Part shown: one piece after another, positions 18,858 through 29,116 of the stretch | How positions within the stretch are numbered: position 1 is the stretch's first letter | Layout: every line of letters starts with the position of its first letter | From: an uncultured Clostridium sp. | Lineage (GTDB): Bacteria; Bacillota; Clostridia; TANB77; CAG-508 | Reading direction: 5' to 3' | NCBI GenBank assembly: GCA_947427205.1 | Contig: CANEHB010000002.1 | Span: 1 to 64,000, forward strand | Length of the DNA stretch: 64,000 bases | The notes under the pieces: model-generated | The model's input: only the letters and a program-made list of their open reading frames with translations | Database searches by the model: none | What the model was told of the DNA's origin: nothing | Made by a program: the position numbers and the translations under genes

Positions 18858-19319
18858 GGAATTGACTTAAATCTTCAATTTCCTGCTGGATGGGCTGAAG
18901 CTAAAGAAATAAAATATGCTCAAGGATTTGATAAACCAGCACCACGTGATTTTGTTGGCTATGGTCCACTTACTGCTCCAGAAGCTGTTGCTCTATACAA
19001 TTTTACTCTTAGACATAATTTTAGTTTAATGATAACATATCATACACAAGGACGTGTAATTTATTATCAATATCAAGATCAAACACCTCCAAATAGTGAA
19101 GAAATTGCTAAGAAATTTGCTGATATCTCTGGTTATACTCTTGAGGAAGTTCCAACAAATTCTAGCTTTGCTGGATATAAAGACTGGTTTATTCTTTACT
19201 ACAATAAACCTGGCTTTACTATTGAAGTTGGGCTGGGTGAAAATCCTGTTGCCATTTCACAATTCGCTGGAATTTACAGAGAAAATTTAGGTATTTTAGT
19301 TACTGGAATGGTACAGTAA
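18858..19319 (+). pseudogene. 3' part of the interrupted M14 peptidase gene
   Basis: Reads GIDLNLQFPAGWAEAKEI...ITYHTQGRVIYYQYQ...FTIEVGLGENPV, in frame with 2079-2894 after element removal. Confidence 0.9.
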
Positions 19320-19334
19320 AATATATCAAATATA

Positions 19335-19374
19335 AAAGTGAAGTTCATTTATGAATTTCACTTTTATTATTTAG
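19335..19374 (+). terminator. Terminator after the M14 gene
   Basis: AAAAGTGAAgTTCA/TGAAtTTCACTTTT. Confidence 0.6.
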
Positions 19375-19511
19375 TAGGAAAGTGCTTTGAAATTCTTATT
19401 AAAGAAAGGATAGATCAACATTTGTTTAAAATATATGTGACATACTTGAAAAATTGAAACATTTATTATAAAATAAATTTGAAAAATTGTACTATATATG
19501 AGGTGAAAAAA

Positions 19512-19814
19512 GTGCTAATAGAAGCAGAAATAAAAGAACTATCAGAAAAAAAAGAATATACAAAAGTTTTCAATTATTTTCATGATGAGTATACAAATAT
19601 GCTAAAAAACTTTTTAGAAAGACATGAAGTAGAAATTAGTGAAAATGATTGTTTAATTGATTATATAGTTAAAACTAGGTTTTTTATGCCTAAATATATT
19701 TCATATACAATTCCAATTTCAAATGCTATGTATAATGAAGATTTAACAGAAGCAATGAAATATGAATTACTTATGAGTAGCTATAAAGATGTAATAAAAG
19801 CATTTAGTAAATAA
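19512..19814 (+). CDS. Hypothetical protein
   Basis: ORF with GAGGTG upstream of GTG 19512. Confidence 0.5.
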   Translation: MLIEAEIKELSEKKEYTKVFNYFHDEYTNMLKNFLERHEVEISENDCLIDYIVKTRFFMPKYISYTIPISNAMYNEDLTEAMKYELLMSSYKDVIKAFSK

Positions 19815-19924
19815 CATATGTGATAATAAGTTATTTTAAAACAATAATAATATAATTTAAAATAAATACTATTTTATAACTATATAAGATTACAGCAAAA
19901 AGAGAAAGGAATGAATCTTATAAA

Positions 19925-20815
19925 ATGAATAGAGTTGCAAAGTTCTTAGCACATGAGGGAAGAGTAAGTTTAGTATGTGCAAATACAACAGAATTAGCAG
20001 AAGAAATAAGAAATTTACATGATTTAACGCCAACTACAACAGCAGCAATGGGAAGATTTGCTACTATAACTGGAATGATGGGATTTACAGATATAAAAGA
20101 AAAAGATGATTATATTACTTTTCAAATAAATGGTAATGGTCCTATGGGTCGATTAATTTCAGTTGTTAGAAGAGATAGTACTACATCTAAAGTAAAAGTA
20201 TGTGTTGATGATCCACATGTAGAATTGCCATTAAAATCAAATGGAAAATTAGATGTAGGTGGAGCTGTTGGAAAAAATGGATTTTTAAATATAATTAATA
20301 AAAATGATGTAATAGATACAAACTATAATGGACTTGTGCCACTTGTTTCTGGAGAAATAGCAGAAGATTTTACAGAATATTTTGCTAAATCAAAGCAAAA
20401 ACCAACTGTAATAGCTTTGGGCGTTTTGATAAATAAAGATGGTGTAAAGGCTTCAGGTGGATATATGATACAATTAATGCCAGATGCTACTGAAGAAGAT
20501 ATATCAAAAGTAGAGAAAGCTTTAGAAAATGCACCAAGTATTAGTCAAATGATTTCAGAAGGAAGAAGCTTAGAAAATATTGCACGAACTATTACTGGTG
20601 ATGAAGATGTAATGATTTTAGCGCAAGAACTAAATATGATATACGAGTGTGATTGTAGTAGAGAAAAACTTGAAAAAAGTCTTATTTCAATAGGAAAAAA
20701 AGAGATAACAAAGATAATACAAGAAGATGGAAAGGCTGATATAATTTGCCATTTTTGCAATGAGAAATATCATTTTTCAAAAGAAGATTTAGAAGCTTTA
20801 TTAGAAGAAATGTAA
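19925..20815 (+). CDS. hslO: Hsp33 redox chaperone
   Basis: C-terminal CDCSREKLEKSLISIGKKEI...CHFCNEKYHFSKEDLE zinc motif. Confidence 0.95.
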   Translation: MNRVAKFLAHEGRVSLVCANTTELAEEIRNLHDLTPTTTAAMGRFATITGMMGFTDIKEKDDYITFQINGNGPMGRLISVVRRDSTTSKVKVCVDDPHVELPLKSNGKLDVGGAVGKNGFLNIINKNDVIDTNYNGLVPLVSGEIAEDFTEYFAKSKQKPTVIALGVLINKDGVKASGGYMIQLMPDATEEDISKVEKALENAPSISQMISEGRSLENIARTITGDEDVMILAQELNMIYECDCSREKLEKSLISIGKKEITKIIQEDGKADIICHFCNEKYHFSKEDLEALLEEM

Positions 20816-20842
20816 AAATTAATAGAGATAGGTGAGAAACAA

Positions 20843-22051
20843 ATGATAAAAAAATTCGTAAATGAAGCTATGATTGAAGGAAATGAAAAGTGGGAAAAAT
20901 CTATATCAAGAGTAGAGAAATTATATGATCCCATTTATGGTGATGCTCCAATGCGTAGCGAATTTGATAGAGATTATACACGAGTAATAAATTGTAATGC
21001 ATATAGACGATTAAAACATAAAACACAAGTATTTTTTTCTCCTAAAAATGATCATATATGTACTAGAATTGAGCATGTAAATTTAGTTGAATCAATAAGT
21101 AATACAATAGCAAATTATTTAGGATTAAACACTGAACTTACAAAAGCTATTGCTGTTACACATGATATAGGTCATAGTCCTTTTGGGCATCAAGGAGAAA
21201 GGATATTATCTACTATTGCTGAGAGGGAATATGGAGAAAAGTTTTGCCATGGAAGAAATGGTGTACATTATGTAGATGATTTAGAACTTTTAAAAGATGT
21301 TGCAGGGATAAAAAGAAATTTAAATTTAACATATGCTGTTAGAGATGGGATAATAGGTCACTGTGGAAATCCTGATATTTCAGGGCAGAAGCCAAGAAAT
21401 GAATTTGTTAGTTTGGACAAGTTTACAAGACCAAATCAATATGCACCATTTACTTGGGAAGGATGTGTTGTAAAACTTGCTGACAATATTTCGTATTTAG
21501 GAAGAGACTTAGAAGATGCAAAAGAAATGAAACTGCTAACAGATAGAGATATAAATAATTTTGATAAAGCAATAGAAAATATTAGAATAAATAATTCAAG
21601 CATAATAGGGTATTTAACAGGAGATTTATGCAAAAATAGTACAGTAGAAGAGGGACTTAGATTTTCAGATGAAGCATATAGCACAATGGAAAAAATAAGA
21701 AAATTCAATTATGAAAAAATTTATAGAAATGACAAAATTCAACCAACTATTAGATATTTTACAGTTTTAATGAATGAAATATTTTATACATTAAAAAATG
21801 AATATAATGGAACTGCTACAATTAAAAATATAAAGAAAATGAAAAGATATTATCCAGTTTTAGCAGAAGAATTTGCAAGTTGGCTTGAAGAATTTTCTAA
21901 TTCAGCAGATAGAGATGATAATAAATATTTGAATAAAATTGTATATGATTTGAATAATATAAAAGACTATAGTAGAGCAATAGTTGATTATATGTCAGGA
22001 ATGACAGATCAATATATAGTTAGAGTTTACAATGAAATTGTAAGTTTCTAA
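20843..22051 (+). CDS. dgt: Deoxyguanosinetriphosphate triphosphohydrolase-like protein
   Basis: HD motifs RRLKHKTQVF, RIEHVNLVE, THDIGHSPFGHQGE. Confidence 0.93.
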   Translation: MIKKFVNEAMIEGNEKWEKSISRVEKLYDPIYGDAPMRSEFDRDYTRVINCNAYRRLKHKTQVFFSPKNDHICTRIEHVNLVESISNTIANYLGLNTELTKAIAVTHDIGHSPFGHQGERILSTIAEREYGEKFCHGRNGVHYVDDLELLKDVAGIKRNLNLTYAVRDGIIGHCGNPDISGQKPRNEFVSLDKFTRPNQYAPFTWEGCVVKLADNISYLGRDLEDAKEMKLLTDRDINNFDKAIENIRINNSSIIGYLTGDLCKNSTVEEGLRFSDEAYSTMEKIRKFNYEKIYRNDKIQPTIRYFTVLMNEIFYTLKNEYNGTATIKNIKKMKRYYPVLAEEFASWLEEFSNSADRDDNKYLNKIVYDLNNIKDYSRAIVDYMSGMTDQYIVRVYNEIVSF

Positions 22052-22138
22052 AAAAATATATACAAGAAAATGCAAAATTTATAGATATTTTTAGTAGAAA
22101 TGTAAATTATATAAATATATAATAATTAGGAGGAAAGT

Positions 22139-22390
22139 ATGGTATATAAATATGAACCAAAGGGTGTTTGCTCAAGAGAAATGGCTATAGATGTAGAAAG
22201 CGATACAATAAAATCTGTTAAGATTATTGGTGGATGCGATGGAAACACACAGGGAGTGTCTATATTAGTTGCAGGTATGAATATTGATGATGCAATAAGA
22301 AAATTAAAAGGAATTGATTGTAAAGGAAGAGGTACATCTTGTCCAGATCAACTTGCAAGAGCACTAGAAGAAATAAAAGCCAAGATGTAA
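22139..22390 (+). CDS. TSCPD-domain (TIGR03905-like) protein
   Basis: GVCSREMAIDVESDTIKSVKIIGGCDGNTQGVS...GRGTSCPDQLARAL. Confidence 0.85.
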   Translation: MVYKYEPKGVCSREMAIDVESDTIKSVKIIGGCDGNTQGVSILVAGMNIDDAIRKLKGIDCKGRGTSCPDQLARALEEIKAKM

Positions 22391-22404
22391 AAATAGGCTA
22401 AATA

Positions 22405-22521
22405 ATGAAAATAGGAATTGAGATAGATGATACTACTTTTGTTACAGTAAAATCAATGTTAGTGACAACAAAAATGAATAGTGAGATAGATGCAGACAAT
22501 ATTGTGAGAGTAGATAATTGA
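22405..22521 (+). pseudogene. Possible truncated HAD-type nucleotidase remnant
   Basis: Short ORF MKIGIEIDDTTFVTVKSMLVTTK... with HAD-like DxDDT start. Confidence 0.25.
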
Positions 22522-22554
22522 CTTGAAGTTTATTAGGAAATTAAAAAATATAAT

Positions 22555-22592
22555 AAAAGCGTAAACGATTAATTGTCGGTTACGCTTTTTTA
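22555..22592. terminator. Hairpin between the TSCPD gene and rsmA
   Basis: AAAAGCGTAA...TTACGCTTTTTT. Confidence 0.65.
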
Positions 22593-22595
22593 TTC

Positions 22596-23441
22596 CTATT
22601 TATCTAATTTATCTGAAAGATAACCAAATTGTTCTAAACTTAATTGTTCAGCACGAATACGAGTATCTATTCCAAGTTCATTCAAAATATTTTCTAAAGT
22701 TTCTTTACTTGAAATTCCTGAATTTGATAATGAATTAACCAAAGTTTTTCTTTTTTGCATAAATGCACATTTTATAACTTTAAAAAATAATTCTTCATTA
22801 GTTACTTGTATTTTAGGTTGTTTTAGAATATTAAGTTTTATTACAGCAGAGTCAACTTTAGGGCTTGGAATAAAGCTATCTTTTGAAACATCTAAAACTA
22901 ATTCTGGATCAGTATAATAATTTATACTATAAGTTATTGCTCCAGTATCTTTACCACCAGGAGTTTCTACAAGTCTTTGGGCAACTTCCTTTTGAACCAT
23001 TACAGTAATACTTCTTAAATCTAACTTATTTTCTAAAAGTTTCATTATTATTGGAGTAGTAATGTAATAGGGAAGATTTGCAACAACTTTTACATTCTCA
23101 AATTGCGAATTATTTGATATTAAAGCTTTTAAATCAACTTTTAAAATATCATCATTTATCAATTCAAAATTATTATATAAAGAAAATCTATCATTTAATA
23201 TTTCAAGCATTTTTTTATCTAGTTCTACACAAATTACTTTTCCTGCTTTTTCTAAAAGTAGAGAAGTAAGAGTTCCTAAACCAGGACCAATTTCTATAAC
23301 TAAATCATTTTTATTAACTTCTGAACTCATTACAATGTTTTCTACAACATTTTCATCGATTAAAAAATTTTGACCGAAATTTTTATTTGCAGTTATGTTG
23401 TATTTATTCATAATAAAATGTGTTTCTTGAATTAGATTCAT
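22596..23441 (-). CDS. rsmA: 16S rRNA dimethyladenosine transferase (KsgA/RsmA)
   Basis: NFGQNFLID, VIEIGPGLGTLTSLLLE, VANLPYYITTPIIMKLLE. Confidence 0.97.
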   Translation of the reverse strand: MNLIQETHFIMNKYNITANKNFGQNFLIDENVVENIVMSSEVNKNDLVIEIGPGLGTLTSLLLEKAGKVICVELDKKMLEILNDRFSLYNNFELINDDILKVDLKALISNNSQFENVKVVANLPYYITTPIIMKLLENKLDLRSITVMVQKEVAQRLVETPGGKDTGAITYSINYYTDPELVLDVSKDSFIPSPKVDSAVIKLNILKQPKIQVTNEELFFKVIKCAFMQKRKTLVNSLSNSGISSKETLENILNELGIDTRIRAEQLSLEQFGYLSDKLDK

Positions 23442-23499
23442 AATATTTTCCTTTCACAAACAATTTACATAATGCATTTTACTACAAATTTATAAAAAC

Positions 23500-23517
23500 T
23501 TCAACCTATAGGTTGAA
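23500..23517. promoter_or_regulatory. 18-bp perfect palindrome TTCAACCTATAGGTTGAA
   Basis: Perfect inverted repeat upstream of rsmA. Confidence 0.3.
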
Positions 23518-23641
23518 AATAGATATGTCACACATAGATAAAGAAATAAAAATGGAAATATCAAAATATGAAATAGATATTAATATAACTTATAATATTA
23601 TATTAAATAATTATTTAAAACTACGACTATAAAATATAAAA

Positions 23642-23673
23642 CTCGGGAGCAGATAATGCATTGCTCCCGAGAA
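23642..23673 (-). terminator. Terminator for the 23694..24101 gene
   Basis: CTCGGGAGCA...TTGCTCCCGAG followed on the minus strand by TTTTATATTTTAT. Confidence 0.75.
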
Positions 23674-23693
23674 CTTTCGTTTTTTGTCCATAT

Positions 23694-24101
23694 TCAGTTT
23701 TTATTTTGTGCAAGTTTCAAGAAATTCTGCAACTTTTTCTGATTTTCAAGCAGATCTCCATATTGCAAAAGTATAAATATATTATCGCATTCCAGGCTCT
23801 TTCTGAATAACGTTAGATCTTCAAAGTTCTCTAAAACCATGATAAGCTGCGACTTTGAAAGTTTCCCTTGATGGAATGAGATGATATTTTTATCAAGAGT
23901 TTCAAATTCCTGCTTTAACACATCATCATTCTCATCTTTTCCATAATTTCGGAGCATTAACTGCAATTTCATCAGTGGAAGATCCAAAGCACCATCTCTT
24001 GAGTATATAAAAAGTAATTGCTTTGAAAACTCCTTAAACATATCAGTATACCGCTCGATTGCCTTGCGTGCCTCTATGCAACTTTTTCTTAAATCTTCCA
24101 T
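23694..24101 (-). CDS. Hypothetical protein (135 aa), visibly higher GC than surroundings
   Basis: ORF with own GC-rich terminator and upstream palindrome ACGACTAA-ta-GTTAGTCGT. Confidence 0.65.
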   Translation of the reverse strand: MEDLRKSCIEARKAIERYTDMFKEFSKQLLFIYSRDGALDLPLMKLQLMLRNYGKDENDDVLKQEFETLDKNIISFHQGKLSKSQLIMVLENFEDLTLFRKSLECDNIFILLQYGDLLENQKKLQNFLKLAQNKN

Positions 24102-24520
24102 AAAAAATCTCCTTCTTGCAATGAAATAAATTTGTAGTAACTATACGACTAATAGTTAGTCGTTAACGGACATTGATAAAAAAACATATCAATTTATTAT
24201 ATCATATTTTTATAAATTAGTCAAAGTTATGTAAATAGTAAAGAATTTATAATTAAAAATAAAGTTAGTAAAATTATATTTATTTATATTCAAAAAGAAA
24301 ATATAATTAATCAAAATAATAAATAAACTGACCATACATATATTGACTTTAAAATTTAAAAAATATATACTGTAAATATTAAAATAGATTAAATTTATTT
24401 TAGTAGAAAATGGATATAACATATTTTATATAATATTTATTTAATAGGATTTTACTATTAAATAAAAGCTTTACTAAACTTTACCTTGTGTTATATAAGA
24501 AAATTTAATAGGAGGTTATA

Positions 24521-25099
24521 ATGAGTGATTTAATCGAAATCAGATGGCATGGTAGAGGTGGCCAAGGTGCAAAAACAGCATCACTACTTCTAGCAGATGC
24601 AGCGTTCAACACTGGAAAATATATTCAAGGATTTCCTGAATATGGTCCAGAAAGAATGGGTGCTCCTATCACAGCTTATAACAGAATTAGTGATACACCT
24701 ATTACAGTACATTCAAATATTTATGAACCAGATTTTGTAGTAGTTGTAGATGATACACTTTTAGATTCTGTTGATGTAACAGCTGGATTAAAATCAGAAG
24801 GAGCAATAATTATTAATTCTACTAAAGATGGTGAGGAATTAAAAAAGTCTTTAAAAGGATATACAGGAAGTGTGTATAAGATTGATGCAAGAAAAGTTTC
24901 AATGGAAACTTTAGGAAAATATTTTCCAAATACTCCTATGCTTGCAGCAGTAGTAAAAGTTAGTGGAATTATGTCTGAAGAAGCATTTTTAGAAGATATG
25001 ATAGGATCTTTCAAACATAAATTTGCTAAAAAACCAGAAGTTATTGATGGTAATATGAAAGCATTAGAGATGGCTTTAAAAGAAGTGACTAAAGTTTAG
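24521..25099 (+). CDS. porG: 2-oxoacid (pyruvate):ferredoxin oxidoreductase gamma subunit
   Basis: IRWHGRGGQGAKTASLLLADAA...GFPEYGPERMGAPITAYNRI. Confidence 0.92.
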   Translation: MSDLIEIRWHGRGGQGAKTASLLLADAAFNTGKYIQGFPEYGPERMGAPITAYNRISDTPITVHSNIYEPDFVVVVDDTLLDSVDVTAGLKSEGAIIINSTKDGEELKKSLKGYTGSVYKIDARKVSMETLGKYFPNTPMLAAVVKVSGIMSEEAFLEDMIGSFKHKFAKKPEVIDGNMKALEMALKEVTKV

Positions 25100-25114
25100 A
25101 AAGGAGCTAAAATA

Positions 25115-25405
25115 ATGACAGAAGATGTATTAAATAGTAAAACACCTTGGCAAGATCTTACTATAGGTGGAAATATTTATAATGCAGGTAATGCAAAAGA
25201 ATTTAAAACTGGAGACTGGCGTTCAGTAACTCCTATTTTTAAATCAGAACTTTGCAAACAATGTGGACTTTGTTTCCCTGTTTGTCCAGAGGATTCAATT
25301 CCAGTAAATAAAGAAGGAAAAAGAGAAGATTTTGATTATGACAGTTGTAAAGGATGTGGCGTTTGTGCTAAAGTGTGTCCTTTTAAGGCTATCGAAATGA
25401 AATAA
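25115..25405 (+). CDS. porD: Oxidoreductase delta subunit, 2x[4Fe-4S]
   Basis: CKQCGLCFPVCPEDSI, CKGCGVCAKVCPFKAI. Confidence 0.93.
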   Translation: MTEDVLNSKTPWQDLTIGGNIYNAGNAKEFKTGDWRSVTPIFKSELCKQCGLCFPVCPEDSIPVNKEGKREDFDYDSCKGCGVCAKVCPFKAIEMK

Positions 25406-25425
25406 AAATAGAAAGGAAAAAAAAT

Positions 25426-26613
25426 ATGGGAATTAGAGAAAGATTAAGTGGTAATGAAGCAGCAGCTATCGCTATGAAACAAATAAATCCTGATGTTGTT
25501 GCAGCATTTCCTATTACACCTTCAACAGAAATACCACAATACTTTTCAAGTTTTGTAAGCAATGGTCAAGTTGATACAGAATTTGTTGCTGTTGAAAGTG
25601 AACATAGTGCTATGAGCGCTTGTATTGGAGCAGAGTCAGCTGGGGCTAGGGCTATGACTGCTACTTCTGCAAACGGATTATCTTTAATGTGGGAAATGGT
25701 TTATATAGCTTCAAGTTTAAGATTACCAATCGTTATGTCCTTAGTAAATAGAGCAGTTTCAGGGCCTTTAAATATACACAATGATCATTCAGATGCAATG
25801 GGAGTTAGAGATGCTGGATGGATAATGTTATTTTCTGAAAATAACCAAGAAGCTTATGATAATTTATTAATGGCACATAGAATTGCAGAACATAAAGATG
25901 TACAATTACCTTTAATGGTTTGTCAAGATGGATTTATAACATCACATTCTATTGAAAATATAGAATTATTAGAAGATGACAAAGCAAAAGCATTTGTTGG
26001 AAAATATAAACCAGAGCATTATCTATTAAATGATAAGGAGCCTATAGCAGTTGGTCCATTAGATGTTCAAACTTATCTTTTTGAACATAAAGTACAACAA
26101 GCAGAAGCTATGAGAAATGCAAAAAAAGTAATTGCAGAAGTATCTAAAGAATTTGAAGAATTAACAGGACGTAAATATAAATTCTTTGAAGAATATAAAA
26201 TGGAAGATGCAGAACTTGTAGTAGTTTGTATGAATTCAACAGCAGGTACAACTAAAGCTGCTATTGATGATTTAAGAAGTAAAGGTGTAAAAGCAGGATT
26301 ATTAAAAATAAGAATGTTTAGACCTTTCCCATCAGAAGAAATAGCTAAAGCTCTAAAAAATGCAAAAGCTATTGCAGTATTAGATAAAGCTGATTCTTTA
26401 AATGGTGCAGGTGGAGCATTATATGAAGATGTTACTTCAGGTATGTTTGTAAGTAAAGTAAATGTTCCAACTATAAACTATGTTTATGGAATAGGTGGTA
26501 GAGATACTACAGTTAAAGATATAGAAAAAGTATATAATGATTTAGAGGAAATAGCAAAAAGTGGAAACATTGATAATCCTTATAGATATTTAGGTGTAAG
26601 GGGGGAAATTTAA
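25426..26613 (+). CDS. porA: Oxidoreductase alpha subunit
   Basis: AAFPITPSTEIPQ, ESEHSAMSACIGAESAGARAMTATSANGLSLMWE. Confidence 0.93.
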   Translation: MGIRERLSGNEAAAIAMKQINPDVVAAFPITPSTEIPQYFSSFVSNGQVDTEFVAVESEHSAMSACIGAESAGARAMTATSANGLSLMWEMVYIASSLRLPIVMSLVNRAVSGPLNIHNDHSDAMGVRDAGWIMLFSENNQEAYDNLLMAHRIAEHKDVQLPLMVCQDGFITSHSIENIELLEDDKAKAFVGKYKPEHYLLNDKEPIAVGPLDVQTYLFEHKVQQAEAMRNAKKVIAEVSKEFEELTGRKYKFFEEYKMEDAELVVVCMNSTAGTTKAAIDDLRSKGVKAGLLKIRMFRPFPSEEIAKALKNAKAIAVLDKADSLNGAGGALYEDVTSGMFVSKVNVPTINYVYGIGGRDTTVKDIEKVYNDLEEIAKSGNIDNPYRYLGVRGEI

Positions 26614-26616
26614 GTT

Positions 26617-27573
26617 ATGGCATATAATCCAAAAGAAGTAATGACAAATAGACCTTCAAGATTTACATCAGGTCATAGAATGTGTGCAGGATGTGGTGCA
26701 CCAGCTGTAGCTAGAATGATTTTAAGAGCAGTAAAACCAGAAGATCATGTTGTAGTAGCAGGAGCTACAGGATGTATGGAAGTTTCTACTTTTATTTATC
26801 CATATACAGCATGGACTGATTCATTTATTCATACAGCTTTTGAATGTGCAGGAGCCACTTTAAGTGGTGCAGAAGCTGCCTATAAAGCAATGAAACGCCA
26901 AGGAAAGCTACCAGAAGACAAAACAACAAAATTTATCGCATTTGGTGGAGATGGTGGAACTTATGACATAGGTCTTCAAAGTTTATCAGGGGCAATGGAA
27001 AGAGGACATGACATGGTTTATGTTTGCTATGATAATGGAGCATATATGAATACAGGGATACAACGTTCTTCAGCAACACCAAGATTTGCAGATACAACAA
27101 CATCACCAGCAGGTACAGTTGTTCCAGGAAAAATGCAATCACGTAAAGATTTAGCAAAAATTATGGCTGGACATCATATTCCATATGTAGCACAAACAAT
27201 AGCTTTAAATAATTTTAAAGATTTATATGAAAAATCAGAAAAAGCAATTTATATAGAAGGACCATGTTTCTTAAATGTATTAGCCCCTTGTCCAAGAGGT
27301 TGGGGATATAATACAGAAGACTTAATGCAAATAAATAAATTAGCAGTTGAAACATGCTATTGGCCTTTATATGAAGTAATTGATGGAGTTTATAAAATTA
27401 ATTATAAACCAGCTAAAAAACTTCCAATAGAAGAATTTTTAAAACCACAAAAAAGATTTAAACATATGTTTAAACCAGGTAATGAGTGGATGATAGAAGA
27501 ATTCCAAAAAGAAGTTGATTCAAGATGGCAAGAGCTTCTTGATTTAGAAGAAATTACAAATAAAGAAAATTAA
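26617..27573 (+). CDS. porB: Oxidoreductase beta subunit (TPP binding)
   Basis: GHRMCAGCGAPAVARM, GATGCMEV, GGDGGTYDIGLQSLSGAMERG. Confidence 0.93.
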   Translation: MAYNPKEVMTNRPSRFTSGHRMCAGCGAPAVARMILRAVKPEDHVVVAGATGCMEVSTFIYPYTAWTDSFIHTAFECAGATLSGAEAAYKAMKRQGKLPEDKTTKFIAFGGDGGTYDIGLQSLSGAMERGHDMVYVCYDNGAYMNTGIQRSSATPRFADTTTSPAGTVVPGKMQSRKDLAKIMAGHHIPYVAQTIALNNFKDLYEKSEKAIYIEGPCFLNVLAPCPRGWGYNTEDLMQINKLAVETCYWPLYEVIDGVYKINYKPAKKLPIEEFLKPQKRFKHMFKPGNEWMIEEFQKEVDSRWQELLDLEEITNKEN

Positions 27574-27593
27574 AATATATAATAATTAAGAAA

Positions 27594-27632
27594 GAGAAAT
27601 TTGGCCTGATAAAGAGCTAAATTTCTTTTTTT
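27594..27632 (+). terminator. Terminator after porB
   Basis: GAAATTT...AAATTTCTTTTTTT. Confidence 0.65.
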
Positions 27633-27800
27633 ATATTATAGAAAATTGCTTCGCAATTCTTATAATATAAAGGATTTGTCAAATTTTGTATATTTTTTAG
27701 ATGTACGAAACTTAGTAAGTTATAGATAAATTATGTGCACCAAACAAAGATGAGCGACTTAAATATATTTGAGATATAAAAGTGGCTCTTTTGTTCTAGT
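27629..27800 (+). repeat. Interspersed hairpin repeat, copy A
   Basis: TTTATATTATAGAAAATTGCttcGCAATTCTTATAATATAAA plus ~85 nt shared with copy at 58064. Confidence 0.8.
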
Positions 27801-28293
27801 TAAATGTAAACCACCTCTTAAAGCCACTAATATACAGAAAAACACCATTTTTCAGCACATTTTAAACATATTTTAGGTTTTAATGTTATACTTATATTGT
27901 TATTTCAAAACAATTCTATGCATTTTCTTGCAATTATTTTCATACAAAAAAATTTAATTCAAAATTAGTTTAAGTTCTTTATACAAAAGAAAATTCAACA
28001 AATTTTTTTCTAAAAAACTACAAAGGAATCAAATATAAGTTTAAAAAAAGCATGTAATTTAAAATTAGATAAGTTACATGTTTTTTTATTTTAAAGTGAT
28101 TTTAATAATGTTAATTTATATTAAATGAAAAAGTTTTTTACAAAATTACGATTAAATCTCACTTCTGTGTTTTTTATTACAAAAATATTACAAAAATGTA
28201 TCAATATTGATTGACTTTTAATGAAAAAAAATATAAGATATATATGTTCAAAAAATGATAATTAAGTTCGTAGTTTTAAAGGAGGAAATTTAA

Positions 28294-29088
28294 GTGGGAG
28301 AAGTTATCGTTATTACATCTGGAAAAGGAGGAGTTGGTAAAACAACAACAACAGCTAACTTAGGTTCAGCACTAGCATTAGCAGGAAAAAAAGTAGCATT
28401 AGTTGATACAGATATTGGACTTAGAAACTTAGATGTTGTTTTAGGTTTAGAAAATAGAATAGTATACGATTTAGTAGATGTTATAGAAGAAAAATGCAAA
28501 TTAAGACAAGCTCTAATAAAAGACAAAAGATTTAAAGAGCTTTTCTTACTTCCAGCGGCACAAACAAAAGATAAAACTGCTATTAATGAAGAACAAATGA
28601 GAGATTTAATACAAAAATTAAGAGCAGATTTCGATTATGTAATTATTGATTGTCCAGCAGGAATTGAGCAAGGTTTTAAAAATGCTATTGCCGGAGCTGA
28701 TAGAGCTTTAGTAGTTACAACAGCTGAAATATCTTCAATAAGAGATGCTGATAGGATAATAGGATTATTAGAAGCTTCTGAAATAAAAAATCCAGAATTG
28801 ATTGTTAACAGATTAAGACCAAGCATGGTAAAAAAAGGTGAAATGATGGATGTAAACGATATTGTTGATTTATTAGCAATAGACTTAATTGGAGTTGTAC
28901 CAGATGATGAAAATATTATAACTCAAACTAATAAAGGAGAACCCGTTATTTCTAATAAAAGAGCACCTTCAGGAAAAGCATATTTAGAAATATCAAGAAG
29001 ATTATTAGGAGAAAATATTGAAGTTACAGTACCAGGAAAAGAAACAGGATTTTTCGCAAAACTAAAAAGCTTATTTGGAAAAGCATAG
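28294..29088 (+). CDS. minD: Septum site-determining protein MinD
   Basis: VITSGKGGVGKTTTTANLGSALA, deviant Walker A, C-terminal amphipathic FFAKLKSLFGK. Confidence 0.95.
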   Translation: MGEVIVITSGKGGVGKTTTTANLGSALALAGKKVALVDTDIGLRNLDVVLGLENRIVYDLVDVIEEKCKLRQALIKDKRFKELFLLPAAQTKDKTAINEEQMRDLIQKLRADFDYVIIDCPAGIEQGFKNAIAGADRALVVTTAEISSIRDADRIIGLLEASEIKNPELIVNRLRPSMVKKGEMMDVNDIVDLLAIDLIGVVPDDENIITQTNKGEPVISNKRAPSGKAYLEISRRLLGENIEVTVPGKETGFFAKLKSLFGKA

Positions 29089-29116
29089 ATAAAAAAGTTG
29101 GAGGTAAGGATAAATA

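Noticed and set aside
23526-23632. Short ORF MSHIDKEIKMEISKYEIDINITYN...
   Set aside because: No RBS, AT-driven composition
24210-24422. 70-aa hydrophobic minus-strand ORF
   Set aside because: Composition typical of AT-rich intergenic sequence; no RBS
26933-27157. Minus-strand ORF of 74 aa
   Set aside because: Antisense to porB, biased composition, no support
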